A DNA stretch of 64,000 nt. Origin: Sipunculus nudus. Taxonomy: Eukaryota > Annelida > Sipuncula > Golfingiida > Sipunculidae. Positions 1 through 12,700 of the stretch are shown in pieces (within the stretch, counting starts at the first letter, position 1; the number at the start of each line of letters is the position of its first letter). Below the pieces are notes generated by a model. That model searched no databases, was not told where the DNA came from, and was given only the letters and a program-made list of their open reading frames with translations. The stretch covers positions 71,222,453 to 71,286,452 of the forward strand of contig CM049311.1 in assembly GCA_026874595.1 (NCBI GenBank), read 5' to 3'. The position numbers were made by a program, and so were the translations under genes.

Positions 1-2464
1 AGACTGAAAAATTTTTATTTAAAAAAAAAATCTTATTTTATTTGAATCTTATGAAAATGTGTGCATGTTGCTTTAATTATCAAGTAAGCTCCATGTGGGA
101 GCAAGAAAATAAGGACAGACCATCAGTAAGGAAGCCAGTTTTAGGCAGGTCACCGGTACTGCACTTTTAATAAAAGTTTTATTGACGCATTGGCCCAACT
201 GTAGAATCTGTCCTACGACACTTGTTCAACAGTGATCCTAAGCATATTAATTGACCAGTTTGGTTACTACCTTTGTAGCTCCGGCATTCATCATTTATAG
301 ACTCGTTTATTTATATTTTTATATTCTAATTAACTGTCTTCTGTCTTTTTTTTAGTTGTTATATTATTATATTGTCTATCCAACCTTTAGGACAGACTCT
401 ATAGTCACACTGATGCATTTTTTGGGCATGGACTCACTGAGTGAACAAGTACTGTCAATTAGTATGAATTACATAATTTGTGTGGAAGTAAATAACGCAG
501 TTTGCTTCTCATATGAATGACCTAATTTTTTTCCAAATTTTTTGGGCTGAAAATATTAAAATTAAATTGAGAGGAATATACATTTATTGCAGTAAAAAAA
601 AAGTTTGAAATATCATTTTTCTACTAAAACAGCCACCACTCATCTACTCAAGTCATTAATGTCATGGTCATTTTGTTCTGATTCAGCAGTACAAGATTAA
701 CAGCAGTTTTTGACTTGAACAGGAGGGTGAAACTGAGATTTTGGTTGTTCTTCTTATTTGCCTGTTGAATTTTAAACTTCATTATATAAAATTTCCAAGA
801 TTCCAACAAACATCAAAAGTCTGTGCAAATGATGTTGATTTTAAAGTTGTCACTTAGAGGGCACAGTGTCGTGTGTTGATTTTTTTTTACCCCGATAAAA
901 ACTAAAATGTTTGTTTCTTGCAGCCTGACTGACCATAAAAAAAATCACCTAATCAAAGAGTTTTTAAGGCAATCTAATGAAAACTTTATAACTTTAAAAA
1001 TCATGTTAAGGTTGTTTCTTGATTTAGAGGTGAGTAATATATGCTTATGCTTGCCATCACTGTAATTTTGGCCTAAGCTATATGCAGTATGTAGTGTATG
1101 GAAAATGGAACAGCCAACTTTTCTGTTCTGCTTGATTACTGGCCTTGCTCGAGTGCTGTCTAATTGATGACTGAGTTGTATGGAAAGATTCCTCTAGAAA
1201 ATGTTCTGACCACCAACTTTAATTTTCCTGTGAAAATCACTTGTTTTCATATATTGCTTTTAAAATAATGGATATTTTGCAGGGTTGGCCAAAAGCCATA
1301 CTGTCCGGGCTGGTGGCTATAGCTGGTTGTTACTGATCAATACCAGTTAATATACTGGTCATCTGACAAACCATTCATAATGTACACTTTTTCAAATGGG
1401 CTTTAAAGTAGTGGCTGTAATATAAGTTTACCAACATGAAGCCTAACTCAGGACTAGTGCAGTGAACCATGGGGTTATTAGATGGACAAGTGGAAGCGAG
1501 ACAGTTATGTGACCAAACTTGATTAGTCTTCATATGAGCTTGAGCACAAAACTGAATCCATGGCTCCCTGATAATCATTGTTTGTTTTACCATACTGACT
1601 TGCATCATTAAAAGATGTTTAGTTGTTAACCTAGAGGCTATTGGGATGGAGATAATTAAGTGAGCAAGATCAGAGTCAGTTTTGAGTCAATTTCAGTCTT
1701 GCCTGGACTTAACTGCATGCTAGCTTATTATTGCTGTATGTTTGATCTTAACTTAGCTTTGATATTAGGCCTTGGTGTGTGACATGAACTGTAACATTTA
1801 GTGATAGGCCACCAAGTTGGTGGACTTAGCTTCTATCAGGCACAGAAAGGTTCTTATGAGACTGGCACAGTGAAGCACCTTATTTGTGACATTTATCACT
1901 GAACCTATGTCAATTGACGAGTCAAACATTTGTACCAACTGTATTTCTTTACAGTTAAAAGAATGCACATTACTGCTCTAAGCTAACCTTGGTTCCCCTT
2001 GCAGTATCATTACTACAATGTACAACAAACAAGCTTGTATTACAATAAAAAAAATTAAAATAATCCTGTTGTTGTTAATTAGGTTTGGGGCATTTTTTTA
2101 TTCAATTGAGGAGTATTAGCCAGTAATAGCCAGTATAAGCCACTTTTGAAGTATTGACCTGGCAGGATAAAGCCAGCTTTAGACATAAGTTAAAATTGGG
2201 GGAGGCTCTTACTGGCCGCCCTGATATTTTGAGATGTTAACTTTCGTTATTTTGATACTTATTTCATTTTGACCAGTAGCATATTCAAACACCCTAATGA
2301 GAAGTGACATAAATGATAAAGCATTGTGTTAACAGACTACATGACAATAATTATCACATGTGGCAATAATTATCATCAGCTGAACCCTTTAAGCAGAACC
2401 CTTTGTCTATTGTTAAACCTTTTTGATTGTCCCTTTTTTAAACTCCCATATGTATTTTTTACAG
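1..2464. other. Upstream region, no gene recognised
   Basis: AT-rich sequence with only short open frames and no recognisable protein, RNA gene or long repeat. It lies directly upstream of the CEP295-like coding start, so it may contain the promoter and a non-coding first exon, but I can point to neither. The right edge is a pyrimidine-rich tract ending in TTTTTTACAG at 2464, a plausible splice acceptor. Confidence 0.4.
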
Positions 2465-2605
2465 GTGAGTTTATAACTGCTGGAGTAAAACTCTTGTTAA
2501 ATCTCATTTGGCGTCATCATGCCAGGGTATAGACCTTCACCCAATGAGCTGGAGAGGCTGCAAAAGGAGGAAGTGGAGAGGAAACGCAAGCAGCGCCTCC
2601 TTCAG
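2465..2605 (+). CDS. CEP295: CEP295-like exon 1: short 5' UTR and start codon
   Basis: A candidate acceptor (TTTTTTACAG) ends at 2464, so the exon probably starts with about 54 bases of 5' UTR and an untranslated exon lies further upstream. Translation starts at ATG 2519 (A at -3) and reads MPGYRPSPNELERLQKEEVE onwards, 29 codons, ending phase 0 at a CAG|GTTAGC donor. The SPNE...L.KEE...R.RLLQ pattern matches the start of CEP295 as I remember it, which supports this ATG. Confidence 0.8.
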
Positions 2606-5600
2606 GTTAGCAGATGGACTGAATCATAAATTTCCTTGGGGTGGTGAATCATTATGTATAAGTATCACTAGCAGTTCCTTAACAAGAAACAGGTTTACAA
2701 AAAATTACACAGTGCTGCCACTTTATGGTTGAATGTACCTTTTTAAGGAAAAACTATTTTTTATACTTTTTTCATACTTTCAGTTTTAAAACTTTGTATC
2801 CCTTTTTTCCACCATTCATCTTCTTGAAGATTGTGATTTTAGGCTGCTCACATAAATATTTCATAATTTAAAGATACATTTTGTAACATTTTTTAGCTCA
2901 GCTGACTATAAGTCATCTGAGCTATAGTCGTGGTCCATTGTCCGTCGTCCGTCCGTCTGGATGTCTGTCCGTAATACTGGCACGTTTCGACACCATTGGA
3001 CCTACGAATCTGAAATTTTCCACACAGTTAGATGTCCCAAAAATCTCCTACCATGCAGAAAAAAATTGGGTCAATAGGACTTCGTTCCTTCGAGATATTA
3101 AGGAAAAACCTCAATTTTTTATTAGAAATATATTTTCACACTTCAGGACTGCCTAATATCAAAACCACTCATCTGGTTTTCTTCATATTTACCATAAATA
3201 TTCCTCTATATAGTTCCATGTACATGCCAGAAATTTAGTCAGTATTATTTAATTTAAAAAAGTTATGGGCCCAAACATAATGGACTTTGTAAAAAAAATC
3301 AGGAAAGATATTTGGTCACTTAAGACCAAAAGTGTTAAAGGTAGGGACTTTTTTTCAGTAATACAACTTTAATTGATCAAAATTTAATTGTATACCAAAA
3401 ATTAGATCAAAATCCATTAAATTTTTTTTAAATATTGGCAAAAATATAAAATTGGTACCTTAAATTTTGCCCAAGTTTGACCATGGCACGTTTTTTTCCT
3501 GTAAGTACTGTGGATTTAATTTTCATATCTTGCACACGTAAGGATTATAGCATGTTTTTGTTAGCATTTTGTCTGTTAACACCAAAAATTTGAAACCAGT
3601 TGATCAAAAACTGTAGATTTTATTCAAGTTTTCAAGCACCATGTCACATCAAGTTTACATCAAGCTAGTGTTATGCAGTTTGCTAGAGCTCAGCTCCCCA
3701 GCTTCAGCTCTAAGTTCCTTAAATTTAGCATACTGTTAGATGTCTCCAAAATCCCCTACCATGCCAAGAATTTTATCACTAGGACTTAATTCCTTCGAAA
3801 TATTAATGAAAAACTTAATTTTTCCATTAAAAACCCATTGTTACACTGTAAGACTGCCTAATATCAAAACCACTGATCTGACTTTGATCATATATAATAT
3901 ACATATTTTTCTATACATTCGCTATGCACATGCCAGAAATGATGTCAGTATTGCGTATTTCTTTTAAGTTATGGGCCCAAACATAATGCACTTTAAAAAA
4001 ATCAAGAAATATATTTACTCCCTTAACAAGAGGATTGCTGAAGCTAGAGATTTTTTGTCAGGGATGTTACATTATTTAATCAAGATTCAATTGAATACCA
4101 AAAATTAGTTCTGAATTTTTCAAATTTTATAAGTTATTAGTATAAATATGAAATTAGTACCTTAAATTTTGCTGAAGTTTGACCATGGCACGTTTGTTTC
4201 CTGAGAGCACTGTTGATATAATTTTCATATCATGCACACATAAGGATTTCATCTTTGTAGTTTAGAAAGCTGAAAGAAATTGGCCAAATATTGAAGCTTT
4301 TATTAATGTTTATATGAGACCATGTCAGACCAAGGCTTTATCCAGCCCCTCTTCAGTCACCTGTATGTTGACCTTGATGACCTTTCATCAGATTATGCAT
4401 GCTTGAGCAAAGCATACACTGGGGCAGCCAGGCAGCTAATGCCCAGCCACAGTTGATCCAGGTGTCCAACCCAACTCATCTAGTAGTTGTTTTGAAAAAC
4501 AACATAACAATAAACAATAAATTAAAAATTTTGTATTGTTTTTTTATAACAAATTAAAGAAAAATTAATAGAAAAGGAATTTGTTAGTTGATGAGTAACA
4601 GAAAATGAACTTGCAGTTACTGATGATGTAAGAATCTTGTATGGATGGATAGAACGTCAATGTCAATGTTATTCCAAATAACACCATGCAGTCACCTATG
4701 GTATTTTTCAGTGAAATTTTAATGATAAAAAAATAAATCATATTATTCATTACTAATCATTAGGGATCATATGAAGGAAATTAATGATAGACAAAGATGC
4801 AGTTGATAATATTAATCTAGATTCCTACTGTGTCTAGTGTGTAGATTGATGTGAAAGTAGTCCAAAGTGAATATATTACATTTATTTTTTTTTAATATAA
4901 ATAAAAGCCATAAAACCAGGTATTTATGATCATTATTTAAATATGTCAATTTTGTATATTCTGGATTCTCAACTTCTTTGTTTGGCTAAAACTGAATAAA
5001 TACTAGACATGGTGCGAATGCTTTGCAAATGTATTTGAATATGAATATGAATATGTACTGCCTAAAAAAATTTTATTGCATAAGAATGGGAATTCAGGTA
5101 AAAATGAAAGTATTTGAATACCAGTGCAGAAACTTTCAAAATGTATTCATGAATGCATTCATGAATATAATCTATAATATTATTTCAATAATTATTTCAG
5201 TTATATTTTATTTTAAAAAATCATGTTTTTTTTTTTTAATAAAAATTATATTGGCACAATATTTGTTATTAAATTTTAATAAATAGTTACTCTTTTATAA
5301 TATGTGCTGCTTATAAGTTATATGGCCAAGTCAAAATCTGTGTGACAATAGCACTCCATTTGTTAATAAAATAAATGAAATCAATCCTCTTCCCTGTCTC
5401 CAAAGATACTATCAAAATCATACATAAGCTAAACACCAACAACACATAATAAAGCTTATATTTATTACCACACATAACAAGCATGTGCCTCTTTCCCAAA
5501 TCATATTTTTTATCATATATAACAGCTGAGCGCCGTGACCCATGGGTCCCTTGTTTTTTCTCTCAGAAAATATTTAGTTTTTCTACTAAATTTAGTAGTT

Positions 5601-8600
5601 TTTTTTGTGTAAAATGCAGAGAGGGAACAATGTCCTTCCGTAGATTAACCCAGAGCAGCTCCGAAATTCATTCAATTCTTCCTTGCCTCAAGACTCACAT
5701 CTCCATAACATCCTGTTTAAAAAAAGGTACTGTCCAATAATGGTAATTTGCTTGGACCTGAAGGTGAAAGGTTTAGATAGGTTACTGACCTCTGAATTGT
5801 TTACATATAATGTCAAGAAACCAGCTAAAGTGTCTGTAACAGAGAGACGTCCATTGTAGAAAGGTGGCTGTGAGAAGAAGTGCCGTTTCATCTTACATAG
5901 AAAAGCAGGGGTGATTAAAAATAACCAAATAACTTCATAGGTTAAGGTAACCAGTTTTCTTCTCTGCTATTAAATAGTGAATCACATTCATAAGGTTCTT
6001 ACTGTCCCCCAAAGCAAAATTGAAGGGCTAAAATAAAATATTCAGCCTTTTCTATGAACACTGTTAGGTAAGTTATGTTTTGGTATACTGTTATTACACT
6101 GTTAGGTAAGTTATGTTATGGTATACTGTTATGACACTGTTAGATAAGTTATGTTATGGTATTCTGTTATGAAACTGTTAGGTTAGTTATGTTAACTTAT
6201 GGTACACGGTTATGACACTGTTAGGTAAGTTATGTTATTGTATACTGTTATGATACCGTTATGGTAAGCTGCTCTGTGGTAAGTGCATCTCTAATATATG
6301 ATACTGTTATTGTCCTTCCAGGTGAGGCACCAGTCAAGTCAGCAGGCCAAGAAGAAGAGAGATGCTGTGAAAGCTGAGATGAACAGACAGAAGCAGATCC
6401 TTGCTAAACAACTTCAGGTACTGTCATTATTGTTCACACAAGAATATTACACCTTTCTTTAATTCTAATGACTACCAAAATCATACAACGTTAGCATTGT
6501 TCAAACAAGAATCATAGGTCTTTCTGTAAACCTAGTCACTTCGAAAAGGTTACACATAATTCTTGTACCTGACTATTTTTTAGTGAAATATCACATGATA
6601 ACCATCCCACTATCATGACCAACTCCATTAAGATGACCATTTTTTGGGTTCTGGACAAATGCGAATCATCATAAAATCTCCCTGCTAACATGACCACCCC
6701 ACAAACATGACCTTTTTGCAGGTACTTATTTCTGATGCACTTTCAATTTGTACTGTAATGATTTTATATGTACTACAGCCATGTATATGTCGAAGGAAGA
6801 ATGAGAATCTGGGAAGATCCAGAATCCTCCCGGGAAAAATTAGAATTCTGATTTTTCCCGGGAAATATGAGAATCCTGATTTTTCCTGGGAAAAACCAGA
6901 ATTCTTATTTTTTCCAGCCAGCTCCAATTTGTTTATATATATATCCTTTAATAGTTAAGGTGGGTTAAGTTTGCATATTTTACTACAGTATTATAACCAA
7001 AATATTAATGTTATTAACTGACTATTGCAAAAAGAACATTATCATTTTTTGTCATGAAAAAAAGTAGAAAAAACATTTCTGTTAAAATCAGACTTGTTCA
7101 CACATTGTAGTTCTAAACCTATCACATACATGTAAGTTGAAAACAAGCACACCTGATATTTACATATTAGTTTTTAGCACACATGATTCAATTATGAAGA
7201 TTTCTAGATGTGAATATTTTTAATCTACAATTCAGTGAAGATAAACATCTATGTTAGATTGACTAACACATCTGACAAGTTGTCAGTGAGCTCCTGACAT
7301 CTATACATGTTAAGTTCAATCGTGAAAAATATATACCTGTTATTTTATATGCTTAACAATAGAGTGTGCAACTGGGGTAAAATACTTATTGTACATTTTA
7401 ATCTCTAATTAGAATTCTCATTTTTCCCAGGTTTGAATTTCAAAACTGAATTCCAGTCTCTCCCTGGAAAAATGAGAATTCTCAATTTTCCAGGGAGAGA
7501 CTGGAATTCTCATTTGTCCCAGGAAGAATGAGAATTCTTCCCGGGAAGAATGGGAATCCTTTCATACCATCTCTGGATTCTCATTTTTCCCGGGAAAAAT
7601 CAGAATTCTAATTTTTCCCGGGAGGTTTCCGGATCTTCCCAGATTCTCATTCTTCCCTCGACATATATATGGTAATGTAATTCAATTGTTTATCATTCAC
7701 TTGTTTGTTAAGTGTTTTCTTTTTGGTCAGAGTAACAGAATAAAAGATATCATATGGTCATTGCTAAATGAATTTTCAAATTCATCAAGAAATAATATAA
7801 TTAAATATAATTATTCGTAGCTTATGCATAGATAAACCAGAGTTTGGCAAAGGTGTTTTGCAAATAGTTACCTTTCAGCTCTCGCACATATGCAACCAAC
7901 CACCTTGTAGTACATGGGTTTTCCATTTTGTGTTTACTAATAGTTTGTATATAAACACGCTCATACATCCCTTATAGAAGCATTATATTAAGTTTTCCTC
8001 ACATGTATTACCTGGAGTTCATTAATATTTAAACAGGTAAGCCAGAAACCACTTTTAATCTTTAGAAAACATAGGTAATAGCTGGCTTTATATATACCAC
8101 TGTTGATGGAAATATTGCTGTACACATGTATATCATTGAGAAGACTCTTGAAATGTTGCTTACTAGATATGCTTATTGGGTAGCTGGCTTAAATAAATTT
8201 TAAAATTTTAGAAATAAAACTGGTTTTCCTGTACAGATGGAATGGTTGAAGGAGCGTGAAGAGAAGTTGAGGAAGATGTCTGAAGAACAGGAGGAGACCC
8301 TACGGAGGCTTGGTGAAGGTCACAGGGAGGCAGAGAAAGCTGCAGAGGAACTGGTATACACTTATCATCCCAAAGCAACACCACACAGCATGATGTATAC
8401 ACTTAATCACCACACAGCATATATATACTCTTCATTACCACACAACATGATATATACATATTATTACCCAACAGCATCACCACAAAGCATGATGTATTTA
8501 TTTTATTTTTACACAGCATGATGTATACATGTTATCACCACACAGCATTAACACACAGCATGATGTATACACTTATTACCACACAGCATGATGTATACAC

Positions 8601-9708
8601 TTTATCACCACACAGCATGATGTATACACTTTATCACCACACAGCATGATGTATACACTTTTTGACCACACAGCATGATGTATACACTTTATCACCACAC
8701 AGCATGATGTATACACTTTATCACCACACAGCATGATGTATACACTTTATCACCACACAGCATGATGTATACACTTTATCACCACACAGCATGATGTATA
8801 CACTTTGTGACCACACAGCATGATGTATACACTTTGTGACCACACAGCATGATGTATTCACTTTATGACCACACAGTGGTATACACTTTATTATCCCACA
8901 GCAATACCACACAGCATGATGTATACACTTAATAACCACACGACATGATATATACATGTTATTACCATACAGCATTACCACACAGCATGATGTATACATG
9001 TTAACACCACACGGCATGATGTATACACTTTATCACCACACAGCATGATGTATTCACTTTATTATCACACAGCATGATGTATACATGTCATCACCACACA
9101 GCATGATGTATACACCTTATCACCACACAGCATGATGTATACCCTTTGTGACCACACAGCATGATAACAGGGACACCTCGCCTAACTTATACAATGTAAT
9201 GGTGGCTTTACCTATCAGTTCCTTTTATGAGATGAGAATAACTACTAAAATTTGGTGTGTTGTGCAAGCTTTCATTGTATGATTCTATACTTTTGTAGTG
9301 AAAATTTCCTGTGATTTTATATCTGTATAATTAATTTATATGTGGAATGCATTCTTCATGCTTACATGCTGCTAGCTTCAGTGTCAGATAATGAATTAAC
9401 AGGCCCTGAAGAGAGAAAGAAACAAGCTGGTCCAGCAGAATAACAAGAGACAGGCAGCAGCCAGATTCCAGGCAGCACTGCAGCAGCACCAGAAGGAGAC
9501 TGAAAAGAGAAACAATCAGGAGAGGCAGCACATCATAGCCAGGTACAGGAATAATATCAGTGGACTGGATACTGCCAAATAACACCAAGTCCTGAATTCA
9601 AATAACCAAATAACATTTGTTTGAAAGTCTGTTAATTTTTCTTGCCTTGTTAATGTTTTCTTTTCACAAAATATTACATTTTGATTTGTATCAGATTCAG
9701 ATAAACAG

Positions 9709-9775
<67 letters not shown>

Positions 9776-12700
9776 GAAAGTAAGTAAGAAAGTATATCTG
9801 TAAGAAAAACACCTTGAAATGTATTTTATTTTAACCATGACATTATCAGGCAAAGACAGACCTTTCTTATAAGGACCTTGCTATTAAGGACAAAATGTGT
9901 CAGCTCCTTGACTGTCCTGATAAGACAGGTTTCACTGTATTTTATATACCAGCAGATGATATAGATTTCCAATGTCAGTTTGATTTGATACCACTAATGT
10001 TGTATATCTGTTATTCATGATAGCGCCATTGCTTCACTTATTGTACCTTTATCCTCGTGTTATTTCAGGCAAGCTGCTTTGGAACAGGAGAAGGACAGAG
10101 CTGCAAAAATAGCTGCTCTGCCTCCACCTCCCACCGATCCACTTAAAGATATTGAGATATTTAATCGTAAGTTGACTTTAAGTTGTGAATAGCATACATC
10201 TTATCATCTTGGTAAAATACATTGGAAAATTATCATGTTGTACACATTCATATAATCAAAATATAGGTATAACATACATAAATGAATAAGCTATGCTAAA
10301 TACAAGAATTAGGATTTACATGTATATATGAGTTAACTTAAGAATACATGGTATAGGTTGAAAATGTAAGAATAGTAGAATTTTGAATGATTACCCCAAA
10401 TTTTATTTTTTTAGGTGTTTATTTTTGCTAATACAGGAAAACCTTTCAAACAAACTTTAATCAGATATGATGTGTTGAAGTATTAAAAAGCTATAGATCC
10501 CAGCAAACTTGTTAAAACAAGCTTGTATCAAACCATTTCTGTGTCTCCATTTGACTAAGCAGGTTTTTCCTGTATATGCTGCATGTCTTACTAGAAAATC
10601 AGAAAGGTTAGTATATCCAGTTGCTGGTAAAATTACATCAGCAATTTAATCTGTAGTACAATAACACTAGAAAAGTTTAATGATAAAGGTCAACATTTAT
10701 TTAGGCAATAATGTAAGAACAGACCATGGAGAGGTACTGTATTACATATTATACTGTTAACTCCTTGTGTATAAAGTTAGAAAATATTAAACCATAATTA
10801 CTTCATAGTGTTTATGTACAAGGTGTGTGTGTATTTTCAAAGAGCGCCCAGTGCAGGTAGCCAAAACAGATGATTTTTCCACCACTTACTACCATATGCC
10901 CGATGTAGTTGTGGAAAAAGCCCAAGAAATAGAACAAGTAAGTGTTATTGTCATGCTGTGGGAGGTAGTCTAGTGGCTAAGGTTTTGAACTTAAGAACTG
11001 AACATCCCTGGCTTTGAACCCAGCCAGTACTTATAAGGCCACATAATAATGTCAATGATACTTTAATGTCTGAATATCAAATTATCACCTGTAAATTATT
11101 CTGGGTCTTTTTTTACAGATATAACCTCATATCCAGAAGGTATAACTTGCCACATAAATGCAAATTTCATACCCAGAGCATGTTTAGAAGTGTCACACAC
11201 AGTAAAATTTAAAAAATTGCACAATTTGGTATTGATTTCTACATTTTCATACTTTTTTCAGCCTCAGTCCATTTTTGCTTCACAGACATTCATGCTTATG
11301 AAAAAGACTTAAGAAATAAACTGCACAGTTTTGTAAGGGTAGTCAAGTGGCAGTTAGACCACCACTCTATAAACGACTGAGATCTGAATGCTGGTACAAG
11401 CATTGTATATGGAAACAAGAATTAGTCATGAGGTTTTGTGAGTTATCAGTTACATCATCAGTTTGACACAAACATTCTCTTGGACCAGACAGTCCACCAT
11501 TGAAAAACAGCATTGACAGTCATTGTCATGAACAATTCAGCCTCATTGCAAATTAAATATTTTTTTTAAATATATCATTATGTAATATTACTTTACACAG
11601 TATTTAAGCATTTGTGTATCAAATTGAGGCCAAACTTTTCTGTCTACTATATTCATAAAAATGTTATGCAGAAACATTATGAGAACATGGTTCATGGGCC
11701 TGACTGCATGTGGAAACCACAACACTGTTCACCTTACTAACTCATGTTGAAGACCAAACCATAGTAATCAGCAATAGTTAATCCAGAAAATTTATCAATT
11801 TACTTCATTTCACTGTCATTGACATTGAACAAGATGTTCAGCCACTGTGAAAGTGTGTGCACTCTAGTGAATGCTCTCTACTTCAGGTATATTGTCTGTA
11901 ACTATGACTCTGTGTACAGGTAGACGGGCGGGCCGCAGCAGAGGAGGAGGAAAAGCGGTTACAGGAGACGGTCGATGAGAGGAAGCGATCCCGGCTTGAG
12001 CAGCAGGAGAGAGCACAGCTCAGGTTCCAGGAGGCACTGAAACAGGAACAGCTTAAATATGTAAGATTTATCAAGTTCTGTGGTTTGTATGGAAGGGTTT
12101 CTAATCCAAGCCCAGGTTTCTAATCCATAGTGTTCTAGATAGGGAAATTATGGTGAAAATTAAACCTTTACAAATAAAACTCCTTCACAGATTCATAGCT
12201 AGCTATATCCCACTTATACTGTAACCTGAAAGGGATCTGATTTACACCATCAGTCTCTGATGTTGAGAGTCAAAAAGCAAGAGATCGATATTACATTATG
12301 AATAATATCAAAATGCTTTATTACCTGTAACTCTAAGACTGATATTATACATTGATTTTCCATTTTGTCTGCCCATTATGAAAAGAAAATTACACTCATT
12401 CAAGTTTACCTTAGGGACTCGTTAAATTGTTAAGATTATCAAATAATTCTTTTAATAATTGGGCCTGGACCGTTGAGGGGTGAAATGCTTGGCTCTCCCG
12501 CTGGCTACCCATGTGCGAACCCTGTTATGGCTATGAGAGTGGGATAGCTGTAGTTGCTGTCCAAGGCTGGTGGATTTCTCAGGGTTCTCCAGTTTCCTCC
12601 ACCCCTATACAGACTACTGAACGCCAGCATCTGAGCCATGACTATTTGTAACATCCTTGTAAAATAAATAAGTTTATAAAGATATACTCTGTTAAGGTTA

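Noticed and set aside
8721-9017. Minus-strand frame with CIHHAVW repeats.
   Set aside because: Translation of the 29-bp minisatellite with no other support.
9516-9812. Minus-strand frame with a long Tyr-Ile run.
   Set aside because: The run is translation of the (AT)n microsatellite, and the rest is the complement of exon 4 and intron sequence.
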